A DNA stretch of 64,000 bases, taken from the NCBI RefSeq assembly GCF_014054725.1, contig NZ_CP059563.1:1081749-1145748 (forward strand), written 5' to 3'. This DNA comes from Conchiformibius steedae. GTDB taxonomy: Bacteria > Pseudomonadota > Gammaproteobacteria > Burkholderiales > Neisseriaceae. Each line of letters starts with the position of its first letter. Position 1 is the first letter of the stretch. The position numbers and the translations under genes are program-made. The notes beneath the pieces are model-generated. The model was not told the origin of the DNA. It did no database searches and was given only the letters and a program-made list of their open reading frames with translations. Below are positions 55,334 to 63,541 of the stretch, piece by piece.

Positions 55334-56158
55334 ATGAAAACCAAAACTTCTTTACGCACACTGATTCCCGCTTTGATTTTGGCGATGACCGCTTGCGGCG
55401 AAGTGCCTGCCGCATCGGGAAAAGCCGCTTCGTCGCCTGTTGCTGCCGCCGCGAAAAAAGCAGCCGTTAGCGCGGGCGAGGGCGTACCTGCCGATGTTGC
55501 CAAAACCATTGCCGCCACTTTGGAAAAAAATTACGCCGACCAAGGTTTGAAAATTCAAAATGTGGCAAGCACGCCAATGGCGGGCGTGTATGAAGTGCAA
55601 ACCGACAACCGCCAAATTGTTTATACCGATGCCACAGGGCAATACATGATTGTGGGCGACTTAATCCGCACCCAAGACGGCACCAGCCTTACCGAAGAAC
55701 GCCGTGCCGAATTAAGCGCGATTGATTTTGACAGCTTGCCCTTAAACAAAGCCATCCGCGAAGTGCGCGGTAACGGCAAATACAAAGTAGCCGTGTTTTC
55801 CGACCCCGATTGCCCGTTCTGCAAACGCTTGGAACGCGAATTTGACAAAATGAGCAATGTAACCATTTACACTTTCTTGATGCCGATTCCCACACTGCAC
55901 CCGAAAGCCTATCAAAAATCGGTACAGATTTGGTGTCAGCCCAACCGCACGCAGGCATGGATTGACTGGATGCGTCAGGGCAAAAATCCCCCCAAAGTGG
56001 CAGATTGTAAAAACCCTGTGGAAGACGCCATCAATTTGGGTTTGCAATACGGCTTTAACGGTACGCCCACCATGGTGTTCCCCAACGGCAAAGTACAAGG
56101 CGGTTACGCGCCGATGCCGCAGTTGGAAACGCTGATTCAGGCAAACCAGAAAAAATAA
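55334..56158 (+). CDS. dsbC: DsbC-family disulfide isomerase, lipoprotein form
   Basis: Envelope thiol-disulfide protein of 274 residues. A lipobox L-A-M-T-A-C-G (Cys21) indicates lipidation, unlike E. coli DsbC. After an Ala-rich tether comes the N-terminal dimerisation domain (V-Y-E-V-Q-T-D-N-R-Q-I-V-Y and Y-M-I-V-G-D-L-I), then the thioredoxin domain with the active site C-P-F-C in F-S-D-P-D-C-P-F-C-K (about residues 155-164) and the cis-proline loop G-T-P-T-M-V-F near residue 241. It is probably an isomerase that repairs wrong disulfides. Single gene. Confidence 0.88.
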   Translation: MKTKTSLRTLIPALILAMTACGEVPAASGKAASSPVAAAAKKAAVSAGEGVPADVAKTIAATLEKNYADQGLKIQNVASTPMAGVYEVQTDNRQIVYTDATGQYMIVGDLIRTQDGTSLTEERRAELSAIDFDSLPLNKAIREVRGNGKYKVAVFSDPDCPFCKRLEREFDKMSNVTIYTFLMPIPTLHPKAYQKSVQIWCQPNRTQAWIDWMRQGKNPPKVADCKNPVEDAINLGLQYGFNGTPTMVFPNGKVQGGYAPMPQLETLIQANQKK

Positions 56159-56176
56159 ATAACATTACCGATGCTT

Positions 56177-56209
56177 ACGCCCGCCTTGATTTTCTTTTTT
56201 GGCGGGCGT
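56177..56209 (+). terminator. Hairpin after the dsbC-like gene
   Basis: ACGCCCGCC (56177-56185) pairs with GGCGGGCGT (56201-56209). The T-rich run (TTTTCTTTTTT) lies in the 15-base loop and not after the stem, so it may not be a classical terminator. The promoter for ubiK overlaps its right arm. Confidence 0.4.
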
Positions 56210-56228
56210 TGGCGTTTGCCGCTACAAT
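56199..56228 (+). promoter_or_regulatory. Promoter candidate for ubiK-comM
   Basis: TTGGCG at 56199-56204 and TACAAT at 56223-56228, spacer 18 bases. It lies about 40 bases before ubiK and overlaps the right arm of the upstream hairpin. Confidence 0.45.
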
Positions 56229-56266
56229 AGACCGTATGAATAACTGTTCCGATTGGGAGAACCACC

Positions 56267-56668
56267 ATGCTTGCCAAGCAGCTTTTTGAAGACCTTGCCG
56301 CCAAAATCAGTGAAACCGTGGCAAACAGCCCCGCCAAAGATTTGGAAAAAAACGCCAAAGCGATGTTGGGTGGCGCGTTTGCCAAAATGGATTTGGTTAC
56401 GCGCGAAGAATTTGATATCCAACAACAAATTTTAATTAAAACCCGCACCAAATTAAGCGAGGCAGAAGCGCGTTTGGCGGCTTTGGAAGCGGCGGTGTTT
56501 GCCACTTCTGCCCCTGCACCCAAGCCCGAAGTGCCTGCTGCGGAAGCGCAAACATCTGCTGCTGCGCCGTCTGCGGAAAATGAAAACGGGGAAAACGCCG
56601 CCGTTGCCGAACCCGAAGCCTTGCACGATGGTGTACGCAGCGGCGGTCAGCCCGAACAATCCGCTTAA
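56267..56668 (+). CDS. ubiK: Ubiquinone biosynthesis accessory factor UbiK
   Basis: A 133-residue BMFP (YqiC-type) protein that assists the Ubi complex. The conserved part is residues 1-80: M-L-A-K-Q-L-F-E-D-L-A-A-K-I-S-E, then V-T-R-E-E-F-D-I-Q-Q-Q-I-L and the coiled coil T-R-T-K-L-S-E-A-E-A-R-L-A-A-L-E. The remaining 55 residues are an Ala/Glu/Pro-rich tail that exceeds the usual length of about 80-100. GGGAGAACC precedes the ATG. It ends 5 bases before comM, so the two are likely co-transcribed, an arrangement also seen in other Neisseriaceae. Confidence 0.88.
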   Translation: MLAKQLFEDLAAKISETVANSPAKDLEKNAKAMLGGAFAKMDLVTREEFDIQQQILIKTRTKLSEAEARLAALEAAVFATSAPAPKPEVPAAEAQTSAAAPSAENENGENAAVAEPEALHDGVRSGGQPEQSA

Positions 56669-56673
56669 TTATC

Positions 56674-58167
56674 ATGTCGTTTGCGCTGGTAAACAGCCGC
56701 GCCTTATGCGGTACGCACGCGCCTTTGGTGGAAGTGGAAACGCATTTGGCAAACGGTTTGCCGCAGTTCAATATCGTGGGCTTGCCCGATACGGAAGTGA
56801 AGGAAAGCCGCGACAGGGTGCGGGCGGCGATTGTGCAAAGCGGCTTTGATTTTCCTGCCAAAAAAATCACGGTCAACCTTGCGCCTGCCGATTTGCCGAA
56901 AGAATCGGGGCGTTTTGACCTGCCTGTGGCGTTGGGGATTTTGGCGGCTTCGGGGCAGGTAAACGCAGCGGCATTGGCAGATTACGAATTTGCGGGCGAG
57001 TTGGCGTTGTCGGGACGGCTGCGGGCGGTGCGCGGGGCGTTGGCAATGGTGTGGCAGGGGCATTTGGCGGGACGGGCGTTTGTGTTACCCGCCGAAAACG
57101 CCGAAGAAGCTGCGTTAATGGACGCGGTAAGCGTGTACGGTGCGGCGGATTTACGCGCAGTCGTGGCACATTTAAACGGACAAACGCCCTTATCCCGCGC
57201 CTGTGCGGTGCGCGATGATGTGGTACAGCTTGCGCCCTTGGCGGATTTGCGAGAAGTCAAAGGGCAACACACGGCGCGTTTTGCTCTGGAAGTGGCGGCA
57301 GCGGGCGCACACAGCCTGCTGATGATGGGACCCCCAGGGACGGGAAAATCCATGTTGGCACAACGTTTGCCCAGTATTTTGCCGCCTTTAAGCGATGCCG
57401 AACGCATTGAAGTGTGGACAGTGCGTTCGCTGCTGCCGCGCCACGACCATGTTTTGCCGCAGGGACGACCCTTCCGCAGCCCGCATCACAGCGCCAGTGC
57501 TGCTGCCTTGGTGGGTGGGGGTTCCGACCCGCGCCCTGGCGAAATTTCCTTGGCGCACAGGGGGATATTGTTTTTAGACGAATTGCCCGAATTTGACCGC
57601 CGTGTATTGGAAATGTTGCGCGAGCCTTTGGAAACGGGCGTGATTCACATTTCCCGCGCCAGTCGTCAGGCACAGTTTCCTGCGAATTTTCAGTTGGTTG
57701 CTGCCATGAATCCCTGTCCGTGCGGTTATTTGGGGCATCCGTCCAAACCCTGCCGCTGTACGCCTGAAGCGGTGCGCCGTTACCGCGACAAAATTTCAGG
57801 ACCTTTATTGGACCGCATTGATTTAACCATTGAAGTGCCTGCCTTGCCCGCTGCCGATTTAACCCACGCCCAAGCAGGCGAAAGCAGCGCGGCGGTGGCA
57901 GAGCGCGTGGCAGCGGCGCGTTTGCGCCAGCACAACCGTCAAGGTAAAACCAATGCCGCGTTGTCGCCGTCCGAATTAGACGGCATCGCCGACATCAGTG
58001 CCGAAGCCCGCAACAGTTTGGCGCAGATGTTGGAAAAATTATCCTTATCGGCGCGTAGTTTCCACCGTATTTTGCGTGTGGCGCGTACCGTTGCCGATTT
58101 AAGCGGCGAAACCACCGTATCCCGTGCCCATGTATTACGCGCCATTGGCTTGCGCCGCGCCCTGTAG
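56674..58167 (+). CDS. comM: ComM/YifB-family AAA+ helicase for natural transformation
   Basis: A 497-residue AAA+ protein of the magnesium-chelatase-like YifB family. ComM drives branch migration during integration of transforming DNA. The N-terminal Lon-like domain begins F-A-L-V-N-S-R-A-L and has F-N-I-V-G-L-P-D-T-E-V-K-E-S-R; the AAA+ domain has Walker A G-P-P-G-T-G-K-S (about residue 219), the family motif S-P-H-H-S-A-S-A-A-A-L-V-G-G-G, Walker B L-F-L-D-E-L-P-E-F, and the four-cysteine cluster P-C-P-C-G-Y and P-C-R-C. It lies 5 bases after ubiK. Its presence is in line with a competent lineage using DUS-tagged DNA. Confidence 0.93.
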   Translation: MSFALVNSRALCGTHAPLVEVETHLANGLPQFNIVGLPDTEVKESRDRVRAAIVQSGFDFPAKKITVNLAPADLPKESGRFDLPVALGILAASGQVNAAALADYEFAGELALSGRLRAVRGALAMVWQGHLAGRAFVLPAENAEEAALMDAVSVYGAADLRAVVAHLNGQTPLSRACAVRDDVVQLAPLADLREVKGQHTARFALEVAAAGAHSLLMMGPPGTGKSMLAQRLPSILPPLSDAERIEVWTVRSLLPRHDHVLPQGRPFRSPHHSASAAALVGGGSDPRPGEISLAHRGILFLDELPEFDRRVLEMLREPLETGVIHISRASRQAQFPANFQLVAAMNPCPCGYLGHPSKPCRCTPEAVRRYRDKISGPLLDRIDLTIEVPALPAADLTHAQAGESSAAVAERVAAARLRQHNRQGKTNAALSPSELDGIADISAEARNSLAQMLEKLSLSARSFHRILRVARTVADLSGETTVSRAHVLRAIGLRRAL

Positions 58168-58242
58168 TGGTGCAACTGTTGCAACAAAGATGCGCCAAAA
58201 CCCTGTTTGCCCGTGTGTGCTGGAATGCCCGCGGGCAAATCG

Positions 58243-58251
58243 TGTTAGAAT
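58243..58251 (+). promoter_or_regulatory. Extended -10 candidate for ftsN
   Basis: TGTTAGAAT at 58243-58251, about 55 bases upstream of the ftsN-like start. A small palindrome, GCCCGCGGGC (58227-58236), lies just before it and could be part of a terminator for comM or an operator. Confidence 0.4.
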
Positions 58252-58304
58252 GCGCGACAAGTAATTATTTTTCCTTTTGACCCTTTTTCCCATCGGATAG
58301 CAGT

Positions 58305-59441
58305 ATGTCTTCTCAAAAAAACCATTTTTTGCAAAAAGGCAAAGGCTTGGTCGGCTTCTTGGCCGGCTTGGTTTTGGCAACCATGATTATTATTGCCGTT
58401 TTGCTGATGCTCAACAGCAACAGCAAACGCGATTTCCGTAACGACCCCGCTTTGGGCGGCGGTGCATCGGGTGCGGTGGCGCAAACCCCCGCTTCTGATG
58501 CCTTGCCCGAACAAGGCAGCGAAGCCGTAGCGGTTCAGCAGCCCACTCTGCCTGCCGAAACCGCGCCCGCGCAAACTGCTCAAACCACGCCTGCCGACAA
58601 CGCAGCCGCTGTTGCAGAAAGTAAACCCGCAGCCCCTGCTGCCGAAACCGCCCCCGCCGTCAGTGCCGAAACCGCAGCAGCGGCAGCAGGCGCATTGGCA
58701 GGTGCAAAAGCCGCCCAGCAATCTGCCGACAACAGCAGCAATCTGAATCAGCCGCAGCGCAAACCCGTTCCCGTGTCGCCGCCGCCTGTCGCTGTTGCAC
58801 CCAAACCTGTGCGTCCGCAAGCTGCTAATACTGCGCCTGCCGCACGCCCCAAGCCCAAAGCCGAAGTACGCGGTACCAGCGTTTTCCGTCCGCATGAAAA
58901 CAATACTGCCCGTTACCGTCCCGCTCCCGCGCCGCGTCCCGAGCGTAATAATAATTTGGCAAACAACCGTCCCAAGCCTGCTGCGCCCAAAGCGGTTGAA
59001 CCCATCAAACCCACACCCAAGCCCGCAGCCGTTGCCAAACAGCAGCCTGCCAAAGACCCAAAACCCACTCCGCAAATGATTTTGGAAACGGGCAATATCG
59101 ACAAAGCGCGTGAAGCCGCCAAACGTCAGGCAAACACCAAGTCAGCCCCCAAAACCACAGCGGCTGCCAAACCCGAAAGCAAGCCCAAAGCACAGGCTTC
59201 TGCCAATAAAGGCGGCACGGTGGTATTTCAAACCGGTTCGTTTGCCAGCGCCCGCGCAGCCGATGCCCAACGTGCCCGTTTGGCGATGATGGGCGTGCAA
59301 ACCAAAATTTCCGAAGCCAAAATTGACGGCAAATCGGTTTACCGCGTACAAACCGCACCCATGAGCGGCGAACGCGCCGGCAACACCCGTAACACCCTCA
59401 ATAAAAACGGCGTAAATGTTTACGAGCGTTCAGGGCAATAA
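58305..59441 (+). CDS. ftsN: FtsN-like SPOR-domain cell division protein
   Basis: A 378-residue inner-membrane protein. Residues 1-15 are cytoplasmic, residues 16-38 are a transmembrane segment (G-L-V-G-F-L-A-G-L-V-L-A-T-M-I-I-I), followed by about 260 residues of Pro/Ala/Lys-rich linker. The final ~75 residues form a SPOR domain that binds denuded septal peptidoglycan: V-V-F-Q-T-G-S-F-A-S-A-R-A-A-D-A-Q-R-A-R-L, then Y-R-V-Q-T-A-P. FtsN activates septal peptidoglycan synthesis by FtsW/FtsI. A DsbA-family gene follows, as in Neisseria. Confidence 0.86.
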   Translation: MSSQKNHFLQKGKGLVGFLAGLVLATMIIIAVLLMLNSNSKRDFRNDPALGGGASGAVAQTPASDALPEQGSEAVAVQQPTLPAETAPAQTAQTTPADNAAAVAESKPAAPAAETAPAVSAETAAAAAGALAGAKAAQQSADNSSNLNQPQRKPVPVSPPPVAVAPKPVRPQAANTAPAARPKPKAEVRGTSVFRPHENNTARYRPAPAPRPERNNNLANNRPKPAAPKAVEPIKPTPKPAAVAKQQPAKDPKPTPQMILETGNIDKAREAAKRQANTKSAPKTTAAAKPESKPKAQASANKGGTVVFQTGSFASARAADAQRARLAMMGVQTKISEAKIDGKSVYRVQTAPMSGERAGNTRNTLNKNGVNVYERSGQ

Positions 59442-59456
59442 TTTGGCATTTCCGAT

Positions 59457-59486
59457 TTGAAAGTCTGCCCTGTGCAGCGGTATAAT
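59457..59486 (+). promoter_or_regulatory. Well-formed sigma-70 promoter before the dsbA-like gene
   Basis: TTGAAA at 59457-59462 and TATAAT at 59481-59486 with an 18-base spacer, the best match to consensus in the window. It lies about 80 bases upstream of the dsbA-like start, so that gene need not depend on the ftsN promoter. Confidence 0.7.
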
Positions 59487-59567
59487 GGTTCGGGAAGGGC
59501 GCACACACCCTTTCCGAACCGTTGTTTCGCCAGCGTGTCAAAATATTTTACAAGAAAGGACAAGTTA

Positions 59568-60275
59568 ATGACTTTGTTTAAAAAAGTTCTGGTTTCCGCT
59601 GTGATTGGCTTGGGTTTGGCGGGCAACGCCGCCGCGCTGACCGAAGGCACCGATTACGAAGTGTTGCCCAAAGCCATGCCCCAAACCCAAAAAGACAAAA
59701 TTGAAGTATTGGAATTCTTTGGTTATTTTTGCATTCACTGTAAAAATCTTGACCCCGTTATCCGTAAACACGTCAAAACCTTTGCTTCCGATACCTATTT
59801 TCAAACCGACCATGTGGTTTGGGACGAATCGGGACATTTCGGTTTTGCCCGTTTGGCGGCGGCTGTGAATCAAACCAATTTGAAAGACAAAGCCAATCCC
59901 GAAATTTACAAAGCTATTTTTGAAGAAAAACGCGATTTTAACGACCCCGGCAAAACCATTGAATGGATGAAGTCGCAAAAAGCGTTTGACGGCAAAAAAC
60001 TGCTGACTGCGTATAATTCCTTTAGCAATCAGGCACAAGCCAAGCAAATGATGGTGCGTACCGCCGAATACGGCATCAACAGCACCCCCACCGTGATTGT
60101 GGGCGGAAAATACCGCGTGCTGTTCCCCAAAGGCTTTGTGGAAGGCATGAAAACCGTGGACGAGCTGGTGCAAAAAGTGCGTGATGAGCGCGGTATGAAA
60201 AAACCTGCGCCCAAGCCTCAAGCCGCTGCGCCCAAAAGTAAAGGCATGGGTATTGCTGGTTCGGTAAACCGTTAA
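59568..60275 (+). CDS. dsbA: DsbA-family thiol oxidase with a CIHC active site
   Basis: Periplasmic disulfide-forming protein of 235 residues. A signal peptide (V-S-A-V-I-G-L-G-L-A-G-N-A-A-A, cleavage about residue 23) leads to E-G-T-D-Y-E-V-L and the thioredoxin fold. The active site is C-I-H-C in F-F-G-Y-F-C-I-H-C-K (near residues 55-60); most DsbA proteins have C-P-H-C, while neisserial DsbA proteins have C-V-H-C, so this is a conservative variant. The cis-proline loop is I-N-S-T-P-T-V-I-V near residue 170. The C-terminal 30 residues are Lys/Pro/Ala-rich. AGAAAGGA precedes the ATG at 59568. Confidence 0.9.
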   Translation: MTLFKKVLVSAVIGLGLAGNAAALTEGTDYEVLPKAMPQTQKDKIEVLEFFGYFCIHCKNLDPVIRKHVKTFASDTYFQTDHVVWDESGHFGFARLAAAVNQTNLKDKANPEIYKAIFEEKRDFNDPGKTIEWMKSQKAFDGKKLLTAYNSFSNQAQAKQMMVRTAEYGINSTPTVIVGGKYRVLFPKGFVEGMKTVDELVQKVRDERGMKKPAPKPQAAAPKSKGMGIAGSVNR

Positions 60276-60350
60276 TCGGTAAAATTTTTGTGCGCGTAGG
60301 AGGCGTTTAAGGGCGTTTCCTGCGCTTTTTTATTTAATTTGGAAAATCAA

Positions 60351-61178
60351 ATGGATATTGTATTGATGTTTAAAGCCCTAATCATGGGGATTATTGAAGG
60401 GCTAACCGAATTTTTGCCGATTTCCAGCACGGGGCATTTGATTGTGGTGGGCGATTTACTCGGTTTTCACAGCAAGGGCAAAGTGTTTGAAATTGCGATT
60501 CAATTGGGTGCGGTGCTGGCTGTGGTGTTTGAGTACCGCAGCCGTTTTAGCCATGTGGCGCGTTTTATCGGGCGCGATGCGGCGGTAAACCGTTTTGTGC
60601 TGAATTTGGCGGTGGCGTTTGTGCCTGCGGCGGTGATGGGTTTGCTGTTCCGCAAGGAAATCAAACAGTTCTTGTTTAATCCGATTAGCGTGGCGGTGGC
60701 ACTGGTGGTGGGCGGACTGATTATTTTGTGGGTGGAAAAACGCGCCCAAACCATCACCCCGCGTGTGCGCGAAGTAGATGAAATGACAGCGAAAGATGCT
60801 TTAATGGTGGGCGTGGCGCAGGTGTGTGCGCTGATTCCGGGTACATCGCGTTCGGGCAGCACCATTATGGGCGGAATGTGGTGGGGTTTGGACCGCAAAG
60901 CCGCAACCGAATTTTCGTTTTTCTTGGCGGTGCCGATGATGGTGGCGGCGACTTTTTACGATATTTATAAAAATTATCAGTTGTTTACTTGGGCAGATGT
61001 GGGCTTGATTGCGGTGGGCTTTGTGGCGGCGTTTGCGGCAGGTTTGCTGGCGGTACGCGCTTTGCTGAAATTTGTTTCCAGCAAAAACTATGTGCCGTTT
61101 GCCTATTACCGCATTGTCTTTGGCGGTTTGATTTTGCTGACTTATTATATGGGTTGGGTAAACTGGGCAACGCAGTAA
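60351..61178 (+). CDS. uppP: Undecaprenyl-diphosphatase UppP (BacA type)
   Basis: Inner-membrane phosphatase that recycles undecaprenyl pyrophosphate, the lipid carrier for peptidoglycan; confers bacitracin resistance when overproduced. The 275-residue protein has about eight transmembrane segments, the first catalytic motif [15 protein letters not shown] (about residues 16-30) and the second P-G-T-S-R-S-G-S-T near residue 165. The ATG at 60351 is chosen over an in-frame non-ATG start at 60339, which overlaps the ribosome-site sequence. Its function links to murG and ftsW upstream in the same pathway. Confidence 0.95.
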   Translation: MDIVLMFKALIMGIIEGLTEFLPISSTGHLIVVGDLLGFHSKGKVFEIAIQLGAVLAVVFEYRSRFSHVARFIGRDAAVNRFVLNLAVAFVPAAVMGLLFRKEIKQFLFNPISVAVALVVGGLIILWVEKRAQTITPRVREVDEMTAKDALMVGVAQVCALIPGTSRSGSTIMGGMWWGLDRKAATEFSFFLAVPMMVAATFYDIYKNYQLFTWADVGLIAVGFVAAFAAGLLAVRALLKFVSSKNYVPFAYYRIVFGGLILLTYYMGWVNWATQ

Positions 61179-61181
61179 TAC

Positions 61182-61217
61182 AAAAAACCTGTTGCCGTTT
61201 CGGGCAACAGGTTTTTT
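61182..61217. terminator. Bidirectional terminator between uppP and rpsT
   Basis: AAAAAACCTGTTGCC (61182-61196) pairs perfectly with GGCAACAGGTTTTTT (61203-61217), 6-base loop. A-run and T-run make it effective on both strands. Confidence 0.92.
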
Positions 61218-61228
61218 GACGGTTTAAA

Positions 61229-61492
61229 TTAAGCCATTGCTTTGATTTTGGCAGCCAAACGGCTTTTGTGACGGGCTGCTTTGTTTTTGTGGAACACGCC
61301 TTTGTCGGCAATGCGGTCAATAATTTTAACCGATTGGCGGTACACTTCTTGAGCGGCGGCTTGGTCGCCTGCTTCAACGGCTTTAAGCACTTTTTTTACA
61401 GCAGTGCGGAAGCTGGTACGCAAACTGGCGTTGTGTGCGCGGTTTTTAACGGATTGGCGGGCGCGTTTGCGCGCTTGTGCGCTGTTGGCCAT
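61229..61492 (-). CDS. rpsT: 30S ribosomal protein S20
   Basis: An 87-residue, highly basic ribosomal protein of the small subunit that binds 16S rRNA. It begins [14 protein letters not shown], the universal S20 start, and contains [39 protein letters not shown] lies a short distance upstream of the ATG at 61492; an in-frame start 24 codons earlier is not plausible. Single gene, divergent from prmA. Confidence 0.97.
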   Translation of the reverse strand: MANSAQARKRARQSVKNRAHNASLRTSFRTAVKKVLKAVEAGDQAAAQEVYRQSVKIIDRIADKGVFHKNKAARHKSRLAAKIKAMA

Positions 61493-61688
61493 AAAGAAAA
61501 CTCCTAAAGGATAATTCAGATTCGTAAAACGCGCCATTTTAATCACGATGGGCGAGAAAGGCAAGTTTTACAGGGCAAAAACACCGTATTCGCCACAATA
61601 TGCGCCCTGCGGGCAGAATCCGTTTTAATCTTGCGCAGAATAATGTTAAACTGCTTGGGTTTGTAATGATGCCGTTTTTCAGAAGATT

Positions 61689-62579
61689 ATGCCTTATCTG
61701 CAAGCCAGTATCCCCGTTGAAGAGCGTTTGGCGGAAGTGTTGTCGGACGCGCTGATGGAACAGGGGGCTTTGTCTGTTTCTATTGAAGATGCCGCCGCAG
61801 GCACGGATGCCGAAGAGCCGATTTTTGGCGAACCCGGTATGCAGCAGCGGGTGTGGCAGCAAAGTGTGCTGACCGTGCTGTTTGCCGAACATGATGATGT
61901 AAAAGCGGCAGTGGCGGCGGCGGCGCAGTCTGTCGGTGCAGCGGATTTGGATTTTGAGTTGACCAGCGTGGCAGACCAAGACTGGGTGCGGCTGACACAG
62001 GCTCAGTTTGAGCCGATTGAGATTTCGCCACGATTGCGGATTACCCCCACTTGGCACGAGGCACAGGGTGGGGCAGTGGCGGAATTGCGTTTGGACCCTG
62101 GGGTCGCATTTGGCACGGGCAGTCACCCCACCACACAATTGTGCCTGCGCTGGCTGGACGACCATTTGCGCGATGGCGAAACGGTGCTGGATTACGGTTG
62201 CGGTTCGGGCATTTTGGCGATTGCCGCGCTGAAATTGGGCGCAGGCGCTGCCACAGGCGTGGATATTGACCCGCAGGCAGTCGCAGCAGCTCAGGCAAAT
62301 GCCGAACAAAATCAGGTTGATGCCCTGTTTTGTGCCGATGCCGATTTGCCTGAAGGCGGTCAGTTTGATGTGGTATTGGCAAATATTCTGTCCAACACGC
62401 TGCGGATGCTGGCGCAGATGTTGGCAGCGCGTACCCGCAGCGGCGGGCGTATTGTTTTATCTGGAATTTTAGAAGGGCAGGTTGAAGAACTGAGCGCATT
62501 GTACGCGCAATGGTTTGATATGAATGCCCCCGTTTACGAACAAGGCTGGGCTTGTCTCAGCGGCACCAAGCGTGCCTGA
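61689..62579 (+). CDS. prmA: Ribosomal protein L11 methyltransferase
   Basis: SAM-dependent enzyme that trimethylates ribosomal protein uL11. The 296-residue protein has the N-terminal substrate domain (residues 1-100), the linker and the MTase domain with P-G-V-A-F-G-T-G-S-H-P-T-T-Q-L-C-L near residue 138, motif I V-L-D-Y-G-C-G-S-G-I-L-A-I-A-A and the D-V-V-L-A-N-I-L catalytic-pocket segment near residue 227. Length is typical. The zinc-ribbon protein gene starts 21 bases later, an arrangement common in Betaproteobacteria. Confidence 0.95.
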   Translation: MPYLQASIPVEERLAEVLSDALMEQGALSVSIEDAAAGTDAEEPIFGEPGMQQRVWQQSVLTVLFAEHDDVKAAVAAAAQSVGAADLDFELTSVADQDWVRLTQAQFEPIEISPRLRITPTWHEAQGGAVAELRLDPGVAFGTGSHPTTQLCLRWLDDHLRDGETVLDYGCGSGILAIAALKLGAGAATGVDIDPQAVAAAQANAEQNQVDALFCADADLPEGGQFDVVLANILSNTLRMLAQMLAARTRSGGRIVLSGILEGQVEELSALYAQWFDMNAPVYEQGWACLSGTKRA

Positions 62580-62599
62580 TTAACCCGAGCAAACACATT

Positions 62600-63361
62600 A
62601 TGAGCATAATTAAAGTTAATTGTCCCAGCTGCAAATCGCCTTTGCAGATTCCCGAACCCAAGCTGCGCGAAACGCAAGGGCGGGTGGTGTGCCGCGAATG
62701 CCAGCATATTTTCCGATTGGTGAAAAAAAGCAAAAACCAAGCCACTAAACCACGCACCGAAGTGCCGCCGCGCCCTGTGTTTAGCGAAGTGGGCAGCATG
62801 AGCGATGTTCCGCCTGCGCCCCATGCCGACCCCGTTTGGCCCAACGACGACTGGCCCAGCGCCGAGCGTCCTGCTGCCAAAGAGGTCGCACCGCAGCCGA
62901 AAAAGAAAAAATCCGCGCAGCAGCGTCCCAACTACCGTATACCCAAAGCCCAAGACAAACCGCCACGTCCGCCGTTTGCCGATGTGGGACAGCAGCCGTT
63001 TGCCTTTAATTTGTTAGACCCGCAAAACGCCAATATCCAAATTCCGCAGGTATCGGTCAATCCCCCTGCTGAAGAAGGCACAGCAAATCCGCCTGCTTTG
63101 CGCCCCAGCAATGGCGAGCAGCAGCAAAACAACATCACCATTCATACAGGCAGTTTGGTGTTTACGCTGGTGGGCGACGGGCAAAACAGCAGTACCACGC
63201 TGACAGCCCCCGAAAACAGCCCCGCTGCGCCCCCACAAATGGCAGTACAAATGCCCGCTTCCGTGTCGCCCGGCACGGAACTGAACTGGGTGGTGGCAAC
63301 CATGGTGGCGTTTTTGGTGCTGATTTTGCAATTGGTTTATGTGAACCTGATGTTCTTGTAA
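62600..63361 (+). CDS. Zinc-ribbon (MJ0042) membrane protein
   Basis: A 253-residue protein with an N-terminal zinc ribbon of the MJ0042 type: C-P-S-C in V-N-C-P-S-C-K-S-P-L and C-R-E-C in V-V-C-R-E-C-Q-H-I-F (four cysteines). A Pro-rich, low-complexity linker of about 180 residues follows. The C-terminal segment W-V-V-A-T-M-V-A-F-L-V-L-I-L-Q-L-V-Y-V-N is a single transmembrane helix, giving a cytoplasmic zinc ribbon on a flexible tether. In many Betaproteobacteria the gene after prmA encodes a similar zinc-ribbon protein with a DUF3426 domain, which is not evident here. Function unknown. Confidence 0.75.
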   Translation: MSIIKVNCPSCKSPLQIPEPKLRETQGRVVCRECQHIFRLVKKSKNQATKPRTEVPPRPVFSEVGSMSDVPPAPHADPVWPNDDWPSAERPAAKEVAPQPKKKKSAQQRPNYRIPKAQDKPPRPPFADVGQQPFAFNLLDPQNANIQIPQVSVNPPAEEGTANPPALRPSNGEQQQNNITIHTGSLVFTLVGDGQNSSTTLTAPENSPAAPPQMAVQMPASVSPGTELNWVVATMVAFLVLILQLVYVNLMFL

Positions 63362-63430
63362 ACCGTTAGACCCCTTGCCAATCGGCAGATGCGGCGGACA
63401 CGCGCCCCCAAGCCTTGGCAAGATTCCACA

Positions 63431-63464
63431 CCGTTGCGCCAGCCTGCTGTCGCAGCGGTTTTTT
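63431..63464 (+). terminator. Terminator after the zinc-ribbon gene
   Basis: CCGTTGCGCCAG (63431-63442) pairs with CTGTCGCAGCGG (63447-63458) with one mismatch and one wobble, followed by six T. The rest of 63362-63541 has a TACAAT at 63498-63503 as a weak -10 candidate for the next gene. Confidence 0.65.
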
Positions 63465-63541
63465 CGCTTTGCCTGCCAATGCCGCAGCAAAACAGGTTAC
63501 AATACCGCGTTTGTTTTCAGATTATTTTTACGGACACATAC

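Noticed and set aside
58227..58236. GCCCGCGGGC palindrome as a protein-binding operator
   Set aside because: Too short and G+C rich to separate from chance or from a weak comM terminator.
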